Shown: positions 23,717-31,565 of the stretch, one piece after another
Layout: every line of letters begins with the position of its first letter
Position numbering within the stretch: position 1 is the stretch's first letter
Source: JBBROS01 sp965260935
GTDB taxonomy: Bacteria > Pseudomonadota > Alphaproteobacteria > Acetobacterales > Acetobacteraceae
DNA length: 64,000 nucleotides
Direction of reading: 5' to 3'
Assembly (NCBI GenBank): GCA_965260935.1
Contig: OZ253374.1
Location: 1,116,001 to 1,180,000 of the forward strand
Made by a program: the position numbers and the translations under genes
The notes under the pieces: model-generated
The model's database searches: none
The model's input: the letters and a program-made list of their open reading frames with translations, nothing else
Told to the model about the DNA's origin: nothing

Positions 23717-23896
23717 ATGAGTTCGTTGAATAAGAGCGCCTTAGAGAATAGCTCGGACGAGCTTGAAGCCGTCTTGAGCGACATTCGCTCTCTTAAGCTT
23801 CACACGCCTAACGAGGCGGTCGAAATCATCCGGTCCGATCGCGACCGACATCAACTAGGGACTAATCTCGATCAGGGACATTCCGCCAACAGGTAA
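23717..23896 (+). CDS. Possible 59-aa hydrophilic protein
   Basis: A 59-codon ORF starting MSSLNKSALENSSDELEAVL. The product is hydrophilic and mixed charge with a likely helix (ELEAVLSDIRSLKLH, then EAVEIIRSDRDRHQ). It has a possible GGAG about a dozen bases before the ATG. Codon use and base composition are lower in GC than neighbours. No family is recognised. It overlaps the end of the convergent small lipoprotein gene by 25 bases, so at most one of the two may be real there. Confidence 0.35.
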   Translation: MSSLNKSALENSSDELEAVLSDIRSLKLHTPNEAVEIIRSDRDRHQLGTNLDQGHSANR

Positions 23897-24213
23897 GCAT
23901 TTGTCACTCCTGGTTCGGAACAAAAACTGGCAACGTGACTTCCTGCCTTGAATCGGCTTCCTGGTGGCGGTGGTGGGTTGCGTTCATCATTTGTTGCAGA
24001 TTTGGACTCCAAACATAGACGTAGAAGTCGATTCTGGCCGGTACTATTCTCAAGCATGTCACTCAATGTTCTCTCAGGTGCCGTCGAATAAGCTGCTTGT
24101 ACTTCGTAACGGCAGCGTGCCACATCTGCGTGACTGACGTTTAGAGCTTGAGAAGGCTGTTGAGCGCAGCTCAACAGGGTCATTGTCAAAGCGAGATTTA
24201 GGTATCGATACAT
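23872..24213 (-). CDS. Small putative lipoprotein (113 aa), low GC
   Basis: A 113-aa ORF starting at ATG 24213. The N-terminus MYRYLNLALTMTLLSC has a hydrophobic stretch ending at lipobox TLLSC, so the mature chain would begin at Cys16. The rest is polar, with a VARCRYEVQAAYSTAPE stretch and a Pro-run NPPPPPGSRF. The open frame continues upstream, but the lipoprotein signal favours this start. It lies in a lower-GC stretch of about 700 bases before tRNA-Leu. No named family. Confidence 0.55.
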   Translation of the reverse strand: MYRYLNLALTMTLLSCAQQPSQALNVSHADVARCRYEVQAAYSTAPERTLSDMLENSTGQNRLLRLCLESKSATNDERNPPPPPGSRFKAGSHVASFCSEPGVTNAYLLAECP

Positions 24214-24407
24214 CTGCCATTCCAGCTGTTCAACGACTGCAAGCCTATTGGCTTGAGCTATCCAATTCATCGCCTGAGGCCAGTGTGAAATGTTGAAAGA
24301 TGTCGAGTGTTGATCGACCGCTACGTGTCTTGACCAGCATGGTGGGACGCCAACGCGGCTTGACGGCGCCAAGCCCTGGCGCTACGTCCGCGCTCCACCG
24401 GACACGT

Positions 24408-24494
24408 GCCCAGGTGGCGGAATTGGTAGACGCGCAGGTTTCAGGTACCTGTGGCCGCAAGGTCGTGAAAGTTCGAGTCTTTTCCTGGGCACCA
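24408..24494 (+). tRNA. tRNA-Leu (anticodon CAG)
   Basis: An 87-base type II tRNA including an encoded CCA. The acceptor stem is GCCCAGG paired with CCTGGGC. The anticodon stem-loop is CAGGT-TTCAGGT-ACCTG with anticodon CAG, which reads CUG leucine codons. A long variable arm (TGGCCGCAAGGTCG) fits Leu, and the T arm contains GTTCGAGTC. The ribonuclease D gene starts only 8 bases after the CCA end. Confidence 0.97.
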
Positions 24495-24502
24495 AAATCT
24501 CT

Positions 24503-25156
24503 ATGGCAGTGACGCAGTTTCAGCAGAACGGCACCATCCATCTGCACAAGCACGATTTGCCCGAGGGGCTCTCGCTCGGGCCGGTGGTGGCGGTGGATAC
24601 CGAGACGATGGGGCTCAACCCGCATCGGGACCGGCTGTGCCTGGTGCAGATGTCGGCGGGCGACGGGGTGGCGCACCTGGTGCAGCTTGTTCCGGTGTCG
24701 CTGGGCGGGCGCGGCTACGATGCGCCGAACCTTGCCAGGCTGATGGCCGACCCGGCGGTGACGAAGCTGATGCATTTCGCCCGGTTCGATGTGGCCGTGC
24801 TGCAGCGGGCGCTCGGCGTCGTTGTTGCGCCGGTCCGCTGCACCAAGATCGCGGCCAAGCTGGTGCGGACGTTTACCGACCGGCACGGGTTAAAGGATCT
24901 GTGCCGCGAGCTGGTGGGGGTCGAGATCTCGAAGCAGCAGCAGACGTCGGATTGGGGGGCGGCGGAGCTTAGCCCGGAGCAGATGGCTTATGCGGCCTCC
25001 GACGTGCTTTACCTGCATAAGCTTTGGGCCAAGCTCGACGCCTTGCTCGAGCGCGAGGGGCGGCGGGAGTTGGCGCAAGCCTGCTTCGATTTCCTGCCCG
25101 CCCGATGCCGGCTCGATCTGCTGGGCTACGAGGACCCCGACATCTTCCGGCATTGA
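24503..25156 (+). CDS. rnd: Ribonuclease D-type 3'-5' exonuclease
   Basis: A 217-aa single-domain DEDDy exonuclease. The catalytic motifs are VAVDTETMGL (DxE), the HFARFDVAVL segment and YAASDVLYL (Exo III, with the Y-x-x-x-D). It lacks the C-terminal HRDC domains of E. coli RNase D, as is common in alphaproteobacterial versions. RNase D trims tRNA 3' ends. Its ATG lies 8 bases after the tRNA-Leu CCA end with no visible Shine-Dalgarno site, so it may be translated from a processed or leaderless message. Confidence 0.9.
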   Translation: MAVTQFQQNGTIHLHKHDLPEGLSLGPVVAVDTETMGLNPHRDRLCLVQMSAGDGVAHLVQLVPVSLGGRGYDAPNLARLMADPAVTKLMHFARFDVAVLQRALGVVVAPVRCTKIAAKLVRTFTDRHGLKDLCRELVGVEISKQQQTSDWGAAELSPEQMAYAASDVLYLHKLWAKLDALLEREGRRELAQACFDFLPARCRLDLLGYEDPDIFRH

Positions 25157-25255
25157 TCCCGGTTCGTTGAACCGGGCCGGGCGCCGCGATCGCGTGACTT
25201 GCCCGCCTGCTGCCCTGGACGCATGATCGCGGGCAACGAGAGCGGGAGCGAGCGA

Positions 25256-25612
25256 ATGGACGGACCAGAGGCCGAATACCGGGCCTTCTTGCGCGACGGG
25301 CGTTTCATGATCCAGCGCAGCCGGTCCAGCGGGCAGTACGTGTTTTATCCTCGGGTTGCCGTGCCCGGCAGCGGGGAGCGGGATCTTGAATGGGTCGAAG
25401 CCTCGGGGCTGGCCACGGTGTATGCCATCACCGTCAACCGCGGGCGCGAGGCGACCTACAACCTGGCGCTTGTCGATCTCGAGGAGGGGCCGCGGATGAT
25501 GACGCGGATCAAGGGGGTGGAGACCGTGCCGATCGGCACGAGGGTGCGGGCGCGGATCATCGAGGAGGGCGGCGCGCCGCTCGTGGCGTTCGTGCCGGAG
25601 GATGCGGCATGA
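25256..25612 (+). CDS. DUF35-type OB-fold acyl-CoA-associated protein
   Basis: A 118-aa DUF35 (ACAC) protein: a short N-terminal segment EYRAFLRDGRFMIQRSRSSGQYVFYPRV, which takes the place of the zinc ribbon (no Cys pairs are left here), then the OB-fold with LATVYAITVNRG and GTRVRARIIEE. These small proteins form complexes with thiolase-like enzymes and support acyl-CoA Claisen chemistry. The ATG at 25256 has GGGAG upstream. The stop overlaps the thiolase gene by ATGA, which supports partner status. Confidence 0.87.
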   Translation: MDGPEAEYRAFLRDGRFMIQRSRSSGQYVFYPRVAVPGSGERDLEWVEASGLATVYAITVNRGREATYNLALVDLEEGPRMMTRIKGVETVPIGTRVRARIIEEGGAPLVAFVPEDAA

Positions 25613-26748
25613 GCTTGCGCGGGAAAGCGGCCGTCGTGGGCATCGGCAGCGCGGGGTGCGGCGAAGCGCCGGGGCGGAACGCGACCGAGCTGATGGCGGA
25701 GGCGGCGCTGGCCGCGATCGGGGACGCCGGGTTGAGGCTGGGCGACATCGACGGCGTGTTCGCGGCCACCAGCACCCACGCGTTCCCGACGCTGAGCGTG
25801 TCGGAGTACCTTGGCCTCAAGCCGCGGTACCAGGACGGCACGAACATCGGCGGGGCAAGTTTCGAGGCGCATCTATTGAGCGCGTCGATGGCGCTGGCGG
25901 CCGGGCAGTGCGATGCGGCGCTGATCTGCTACGGCAGCAACCAGCGGACCGCCGGGGGGCGGCTCGTGTCCATGAGCGAGCCGCAGCCGCATGAGGCGCC
26001 GTATAAGCCGCGGCATCCGATCACCGCCTACGCGCTGGCCGCGAGCCGGCACATGCACGAGTTCGGCACGACACGGGAGATGCTGGCGGAGGTGGCGGTT
26101 GCCGCCCGCGGCTGGGCCAACCTGAACCCGGCCGCTTTCGCGCGCGGGCCGCTCTCGGTCGACGACGTGCTCGGCGCGCGGATGATCAGCGACCCGTTGA
26201 CGACGCGCGATTGCTGCCTGGTGACGGACGGAGGCGGGGCGTGCGTGCTGGTGCGGGCCGACCGGGCGCGGGACTTGCCGCATAAGCCCGCTTATGTGCT
26301 GGGGGCGGCCACGGCTGGGTGGCACCGGGCGGTGATGTGCATGCCGGACCTCGTGGTCACCGCGGCGGCCGAGAGCGGGGCGCGGGCCTTTGCCATGGCG
26401 GAGGCGACGCCCGCGGACATCAAGCTCGCCATGCTGTACGACGCGTTCACCATCAACACGATCCTGTTCCTGGAGGACCTCGGGTTCTGCCCGAAGGGGG
26501 AGGGGGGGCGGTTCGTGCAGGGCGGCGCCATCGCGCCCGGCGGGCGGCTCGCGGTCAATACCAATGGCGGCGGGCTTTCGTGCGTGCATCCGGGCATGTA
26601 TGGCATGTTCCTGATTATCGAGGCGGTGACGCAGCTTCGCGGCGATGCCGGGGAGCGGCAGGTTCCGGGGCTGGAATTGGCGTTGGTGCACGGCAACGGG
26701 GGGACGCTCAGCAGCCAGTGCACCGCCATCCTCGGCACGTCTGTGTGA
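25609..26748 (+). CDS. Thiolase-family protein (SCP-x/DUF35-partner type)
   Basis: A 379-aa thiolase-fold protein of the SCP-x/acetyl-CoA acetyltransferase-like group that pairs with DUF35 proteins. It has AAVVGIGSAGCGEAPGRN at the start, the NIGGASFEAHLL region in place of the usual catalytic Cys segment, and C-terminal NTNGGGLSCVHPGMYG and HGNGGTLSSQCTAILG with His and Cys active-site candidates. It may catalyse retro-Claisen or aldol-type acyl-CoA cleavage. It is the second gene of a six-gene acyl-CoA operon and overlaps the CoA ligase gene by 4 bases. Confidence 0.88.
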   Translation: MSLRGKAAVVGIGSAGCGEAPGRNATELMAEAALAAIGDAGLRLGDIDGVFAATSTHAFPTLSVSEYLGLKPRYQDGTNIGGASFEAHLLSASMALAAGQCDAALICYGSNQRTAGGRLVSMSEPQPHEAPYKPRHPITAYALAASRHMHEFGTTREMLAEVAVAARGWANLNPAAFARGPLSVDDVLGARMISDPLTTRDCCLVTDGGGACVLVRADRARDLPHKPAYVLGAATAGWHRAVMCMPDLVVTAAAESGARAFAMAEATPADIKLAMLYDAFTINTILFLEDLGFCPKGEGGRFVQGGAIAPGGRLAVNTNGGGLSCVHPGMYGMFLIIEAVTQLRGDAGERQVPGLELALVHGNGGTLSSQCTAILGTSV

Positions 26749-28847
26749 GCTGGCGTGTGAGCCGGTTCGCCAGCCTCGACAGCCTGTTGCGACCGCGGAG
26801 CGTGGCCGTGCTGGGGGCCAGCTCCGACCCGACGCGGATCGGCGGGCGGCCGATCGACTACATGCTGAAGCAGCGGTTCCAGGGCACGATCCTGCCGGTG
26901 AACCCGAACCGGAGCGAGGTGCAGGGGCTGCGGGCCTACGCGTCGGTGGCCGAGCTTCCGGATGCGCCGGATACCGCCATCATTGCCGTGCCCGCCGCGC
27001 TCGCGATCCAGGCGATCGACGATTTGGGCGCGCGGGGGACCAAGAGCGCCATCGTGTTCACCGCCGGGTTTGCGGAGATGGACGCGGCGGGGGCGGAGGC
27101 GCAGGCGCGCATGGTGGGGGCGGCGCGGCGGCATGGGATGCGGCTGGTGGGGCCGAACTGCCTTGGGCTGTTCAACGCGCGGGCCGGGTTCTACCCGATT
27201 TTCTCCAGCAGCCTTGAGAGCGGCTGGCCGGCGCCGGGCCGGGTGGGGATCGCGAGCCAGAGCGGGGCGTATGGCACGCACCTGTTCGCCATCGCGCGCA
27301 ACCGGGGGATCGGCACGCCCATCTGCGTCACCACCGGCAACGAGGGGGACGTGACGGTCGGCGACGTGATCGGCTGGCTGGCGGAGGACCCGGAGACGGA
27401 CGTGATCGCCGCCTATGCCGAGGGCATCCGCGAGGCGGACAGCTTTCTTGAGGCGCTGGGGGCCGCGCGGCGGGCGCGGAAGCCGGTGGTGATGATGAAG
27501 GTGGGCACGAGCGCCGTGGGCGCGGACGCGGCGCGCAGCCACACCGCGTCCATCGCCGGCAACGACGCGGCGACGGACGCGGTGCTGGCCGAGTTCGGGG
27601 TGGTGCGGGCGCGGACGACGGAGGAGATGCTGGACATCGCCATGACGGCGACGAAGCGGATTTATCCCGTGCGCAACACCCTGGGCGTGATCACCATCAG
27701 CGGCGGGGCGGGGGTGCTGATCTCGGACGCGGCCGAGCGGATCGGGCTTGAGCTGCCGGCGATGTCGAAGGGGGCACAGGCGCGGCTCAAGGCCTTGCTG
27801 CCGTTCGCCGCGCCGCGCAACCCGGTCGATTGCACGGCGCAGGCGTTCAACGACGTGTCGCTGGTCGGGCGGTTCATGGACAGCATGGTCGAGGATGGCG
27901 GGTATTCGTCCGTGCTAGGGTTCTTTACCCAGGTGGGCGCCTCGCCCAGCATCGCGCCGAAGCTGCGCGAGCAGTTGCGGGGGGTGCGCGGGCGGCATCC
28001 GGAGCGGCTTTACGTGCTGTCCGTGGTGGCGCGGCCGGAGCAGGTGCGGGACTACGAGGCGGACGGCTTCGTCGTGTTCGAGGACCCGACGCGGGCCGTT
28101 GTCGCCATCGAGGCGATGGGGCGGTTCGGGGCCGCGTTCGCGCCCGAAGCCGGGGCAGGGGCGCCCGCGTTGCCACCGGTCGAGTTGCCACGGGCCACGC
28201 CGGGCGAGGCGGAGGCGAAGCGCCTGCTGGCTCAGGCCGGCATCGAGAGCGCGCCCGAGGCTGTTTGCTTGAGCGCCGAGGAGGCCGTTGCCGCCGCGGC
28301 CCGGTTCGGCGGGCCGGTGGTGATGAAGGTGCTCTCGCCCGATATCCTGCACAAGTCGGAGATCGGCGGGGTTCTGCTGGGGGTGGAGGGAAAGGGGGCG
28401 GTCCTGGACGGTTTCGCCACGCTGATGCGGCGGGGCCGGGCCGTGGCGGGGGCGCGGGTCGAGGGCGTGCTCGTCGCCAAGCAGCTTACCGGCGGGGTGG
28501 AGTGCATCATGGGCATCCAGCGGGACCCGGTGTTTGGGCCGGTCGCGGTGTTCGGCCTCGGCGGCATCTTCGTCGAGGCGCTGCGGGACGTTTGCCTGCA
28601 CCGTTGCCCGTTCGGGCCGGACGTTGCCGAGCGGATGATCCGCTCGATCCGCGGCGCGCCGGTGCTGCTGGGCGCGAGGGGGCGGGCGGCGGCGGACATC
28701 GGCGCGCTGGCGGCCATGCTGTCGCGGCTGTCGGCGTTCGCTGCCCAGGCCGGGCCGCGGCTGCGCTCGCTCGACCTCAACCCGGTTCTGGCGCTTGCCG
28801 AGGGGGCGTACGCGCTCGATGCGGCGATGGAGCTGGACGAGGCATGA
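26745..28847 (+). CDS. ADP-forming acyl-CoA synthetase (fused alpha/beta)
   Basis: A 700-aa acetate-CoA ligase (ADP-forming) type enzyme. In order it has a CoA-binding Rossmann domain (SVAVLGASSDPTRIGGRPID), a succinyl-CoA-ligase-like domain with GIASQSGAYGTHLF and the phosphohistidine-region segment KVGTSAVGADAARSHTASIAG, and a C-terminal ATP-grasp domain with PVVMKVLSPDILHKSEIGGV. It should make or break an acyl-CoA with ADP/ATP. The start is taken as GTG 26745, overlapping the thiolase stop; a second GTG lies four codons later. It overlaps the CoA-transferase A gene by ATGA. Confidence 0.9.
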   Translation: MSWRVSRFASLDSLLRPRSVAVLGASSDPTRIGGRPIDYMLKQRFQGTILPVNPNRSEVQGLRAYASVAELPDAPDTAIIAVPAALAIQAIDDLGARGTKSAIVFTAGFAEMDAAGAEAQARMVGAARRHGMRLVGPNCLGLFNARAGFYPIFSSSLESGWPAPGRVGIASQSGAYGTHLFAIARNRGIGTPICVTTGNEGDVTVGDVIGWLAEDPETDVIAAYAEGIREADSFLEALGAARRARKPVVMMKVGTSAVGADAARSHTASIAGNDAATDAVLAEFGVVRARTTEEMLDIAMTATKRIYPVRNTLGVITISGGAGVLISDAAERIGLELPAMSKGAQARLKALLPFAAPRNPVDCTAQAFNDVSLVGRFMDSMVEDGGYSSVLGFFTQVGASPSIAPKLREQLRGVRGRHPERLYVLSVVARPEQVRDYEADGFVVFEDPTRAVVAIEAMGRFGAAFAPEAGAGAPALPPVELPRATPGEAEAKRLLAQAGIESAPEAVCLSAEEAVAAAARFGGPVVMKVLSPDILHKSEIGGVLLGVEGKGAVLDGFATLMRRGRAVAGARVEGVLVAKQLTGGVECIMGIQRDPVFGPVAVFGLGGIFVEALRDVCLHRCPFGPDVAERMIRSIRGAPVLLGARGRAAADIGALAAMLSRLSAFAAQAGPRLRSLDLNPVLALAEGAYALDAAMELDEA

Positions 28848-29524
28848 TCGACAAGCGCGTGCGGACGATGGCCGAGGCGCTGGACGGGGTGCGGGACGGC
28901 GACACGGTGCTGATCGGCGGGTTCGGGTCGGTCGGCCAGCCGGACGCGTTGATCGAGGGGCTGATCGAGCAGGGGGCGGCGGACCTCGTTTGCGTGGCGA
29001 ACAACGCCGGGGCCGGGCGGGTGGGGCTGGCGCGGCTGATGGAGCTGGGGCGGGTGCGCAAGATGATTTGCAGCTTCCCGCGCAGCGTCGGCTCCGTGGT
29101 GTTCGAGACGTTGTACAAGGCGGGGAAGATCGAGCTTGAGATTGTGCCGCAGGGCACGCTGGCGGAGCGGATGCGGGCCGCGGGCGCAGGCATTCCCGCG
29201 TTCTTCACCGCGACGGCGGCCGGGACGCAGCTTGCCCGCGGGAAGGAGACGCGGGTGATCGATGGGCGAGACTACGTGCTGGAGGAGGCGCTGCACGGCG
29301 ACGTGGCGCTGGTGGAGGCGTGGCGGGCGGACCGTTGGGGGAACCTCGTGTTCCGCAGCAGCGGGCGCAACTTCAACCCGGTGATGGCGACGGCGGCGCG
29401 GCTGACCGTTGTTCAGACGCAGCATATGGCGGAGCTTGGGGGGATTGATCCGGAGGGCGTGGTTACGCCGGGGATTTTCGTTGACCGCGTGCTGCATGTT
29501 CCGCATGGCGACCCGGAGGGCTGA
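28844..29524 (+). CDS. 3-oxoacid CoA-transferase subunit A
   Basis: A 226-aa class I CoA-transferase A subunit. It has the GDTVLIGGFGSVGQPDALIEGL start with the glycine-rich CoA-loop and CVANNAGAGRVGLARLM. The C-terminal part includes EALHGDVALVEAWRADRWGN, typical of PcaI/AtoD-like proteins. With subunit B it would move CoA between a 3-oxoacid and a dicarboxylate such as succinate. It lies 3 bases before the subunit B gene. Confidence 0.93.
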   Translation: MIDKRVRTMAEALDGVRDGDTVLIGGFGSVGQPDALIEGLIEQGAADLVCVANNAGAGRVGLARLMELGRVRKMICSFPRSVGSVVFETLYKAGKIELEIVPQGTLAERMRAAGAGIPAFFTATAAGTQLARGKETRVIDGRDYVLEEALHGDVALVEAWRADRWGNLVFRSSGRNFNPVMATAARLTVVQTQHMAELGGIDPEGVVTPGIFVDRVLHVPHGDPEG

Positions 29525-29527
29525 GCG

Positions 29528-30175
29528 ATGACGCCGCTTTCACGCGTCGAGATGGCCGCCCGGCTTGCGCGGGACATTCCGGAGGGGTGGTATGTCAATC
29601 TCGGCATCGGCCTGCCGACGCTGGTTGCCGACCGGGTGCCGCCTGGACGGGAGGTGGTGTTCCATAGCGAGAACGGGGTGCTCGGCATGGGGCCTGCGCC
29701 GTTGCCCGAGGCGCGCGACCCGTGGCTGATCAACGCGGGCAAGCAGCACGTCACGCTCGTGGATGGCGGCGCTTACGTCCATCACGCGGACAGCTTCGCC
29801 ATGATCCGGGGCGGGCACCTCGACCTTTGCGTGCTGGGCGCGTTCGAGGCGGCGGAGAACGGGGACATCGCCAACTGGGCGACCAGCGAGAACGATACCG
29901 CGCCGGCGGTGGGCGGGGCGATGGATTTGGCGGTGGGGGCCAAGCGGCTTTGGGTGCTGATGGAGCACGCCACCAAGGATGGGCGGCCCCGATTGGTGCG
30001 CCGGTGCAGCTATCCGCTGACCGCGCGGGGGGTTGTGACGCGGGTTTATACCAACCTGGCCGTGCTGGAGGTGACGCCCCGGGGCTTCGCGGTGCTGGAC
30101 AGGACGCCGGGCGTCACGTTCGAGCAGCTGCAATCGCGGACCGACGCGCCGCTGGTTGAGCGTCCGGGATGCTGA
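29528..30175 (+). CDS. 3-oxoacid CoA-transferase subunit B
   Basis: A 215-aa class I CoA-transferase B subunit. The catalytic glutamate is in the conserved VVFHSENGVLGMG motif. Other typical stretches are GWYVNLGIGLPTLVAD and GGHLDLCVLGAFEAAENGDIANW. An intact catalytic motif favours true transferase activity rather than the hydrolase role seen in IpdAB-type relatives. The hydratase gene starts 7 bases before its stop. Confidence 0.94.
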   Translation: MTPLSRVEMAARLARDIPEGWYVNLGIGLPTLVADRVPPGREVVFHSENGVLGMGPAPLPEARDPWLINAGKQHVTLVDGGAYVHHADSFAMIRGGHLDLCVLGAFEAAENGDIANWATSENDTAPAVGGAMDLAVGAKRLWVLMEHATKDGRPRLVRRCSYPLTARGVVTRVYTNLAVLEVTPRGFAVLDRTPGVTFEQLQSRTDAPLVERPGC

Positions 30176-30924
30176 GCGAGAACCGCGAGGGCGCCACCGC
30201 CATCCTGACCCTCGATTACCCGGCGCGGCGCAATGCTTTGGCGATGCCGATGCGTCAGGGGCTGATTGACGCCTTGGAGCGGATCGAGGGCGATCCTGGG
30301 GTTCGCGCCGTCGTGCTGTGCGGGGCGGGGGGGACGTTCAGCGCGGGCGGGGACATCAGCGGCATGGACGTTGCCGATTTCGCGGCCGGGCGGGAGCGGT
30401 TCCGGGTGACGCACCGGCTGGTCCGGCTGCTGGTGAAAGGCTCGACGCCGGTGCTGGCGGCGGTTGAGGGCCATGCGGTGGGGGCCGGGCTGTCGCTGGC
30501 GCTGTGCTGCGACACGATCGTTGCCGCCTCGGACGCCCAGTTCGCGGCCGGGTTCGGGCGCGTCGGGCTGGTGGCTGATTTCGGGATGCTGCACACCTTG
30601 CCGCTCCGGGTCGGGCAGGGGCGGGCGCGGCAGATGCTGCTTTACGGGGAGCAGGTCGGGGCGGAGGAGGCGCTGCGGACCGGGCTGGTGGACCATGTGG
30701 TCGCGCCGGGCGGCGCGCTGGGGGCGGCGCTGGAGCGGGCGCGGGCGATGCACGACGCCGCGCCGTTGCCGGCGGCGATGACGAAGCAGTACTTGGCGGC
30801 CGGGCTGGATGCGGCGCTGGAGTGGGAGCGGGACACCCAGGCGGCGCTGTTCCTGACCGCGGACCATGCGGAGGGGAAGGCGGCGTTCCTGGAGAAGCGG
30901 GCGGCGCGGTTCACGGGGCGTTAG
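30169..30924 (+). CDS. Enoyl-CoA hydratase/isomerase family protein
   Basis: A 251-aa crotonase-fold protein. The oxyanion-hole segments VLCGAGGTFSAGGDISGM and VEGHAVGAGLSLALCCD are present. At the usual catalytic glutamate positions the sequence reads FAAGFGRVGLVADFG; Asp replaces the second Glu in the VADFG element, so it may be an isomerase or hydrolase rather than a classical hydratase. It is the last gene of the acyl-CoA operon. Confidence 0.92.
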   Translation: MLSENREGATAILTLDYPARRNALAMPMRQGLIDALERIEGDPGVRAVVLCGAGGTFSAGGDISGMDVADFAAGRERFRVTHRLVRLLVKGSTPVLAAVEGHAVGAGLSLALCCDTIVAASDAQFAAGFGRVGLVADFGMLHTLPLRVGQGRARQMLLYGEQVGAEEALRTGLVDHVVAPGGALGAALERARAMHDAAPLPAAMTKQYLAAGLDAALEWERDTQAALFLTADHAEGKAAFLEKRAARFTGR

Positions 30925-31024
30925 CTGTCGGGCCAACTCCTTCGACCGCCATGCGTTGGCGTGACGGTTACTCGGTCCGCGGCGTTGCGTGCGGATCTCC
31001 CCTTGTTCAGGAAAGGTTCAGAGT

Positions 31025-31423
31025 ATGGCGAAGCAGATTCCGGCCGACGCGTTGGTGGTCGTAGCGGACGGCGAGAAGGCCCTTTTGCTGCGCAACAGGG
31101 CGCATGGGAGCGGGGTTGACCTGCATGAGGAGGGCCGGGTCACGCCGCATAGCTTGGCGCACGAAGGGCCTTCCGGCTCCCGTCCGGGGGACCAGACGCC
31201 GAAGCAGACCGAGGAGGCGACGTTCATCAAGCAGTTGGCGGAGACGCTTTATAAGATGCATCATGCGGGAAAGTATGAGTCGCTGGTGCTGATCGCCGAT
31301 CCGCAGAGCTTGGGGCAGATCCGCGAGGCGATGCACAAGTCCGTCGAGGGCAGCATCGCGTTCACGTTGGCCAAGGACTACACCAACCAGTCGGCGGCGG
31401 AGATCAGCAAGATCCTGTCCTGA
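31025..31423 (+). CDS. Host-attachment protein family member (PF10116-like)
   Basis: A 132-aa protein matching the 'protein required for attachment to host cells' family: VVVADGEKALLLRNRAHGSG at the start, a Lys/Gln-rich middle, FIKQLAETLYKMHHAGKYESLVLIADPQSLGQIR and a C-terminal LAKDYTNQSAAEISKIL. The biochemical role of the family is not settled despite its name. It has its own upstream gap and precedes ftsH by about 140 bases. Confidence 0.87.
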   Translation: MAKQIPADALVVVADGEKALLLRNRAHGSGVDLHEEGRVTPHSLAHEGPSGSRPGDQTPKQTEEATFIKQLAETLYKMHHAGKYESLVLIADPQSLGQIREAMHKSVEGSIAFTLAKDYTNQSAAEISKILS

Positions 31424-31565
31424 CGGTTTCATGCTCTGGCCGGGCCGTGGTTCGGCCGTGAGCTTGCCCTATCGCCCGCGACACGATTGCCTGTTCCTCG
31501 GGAACTAACGCGCCTGCCGGATGTCTCATGTTCGAGATCGGCGCCGTCAGCCGCAGGAGATCGCG

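Noticed and set aside
24300..24512. Protein-coding frame across tRNA-Leu
   Set aside because: Its sequence AELVDAQVSGTCGRKVVKVRVF is the usual false translation of a tRNA-Leu gene.
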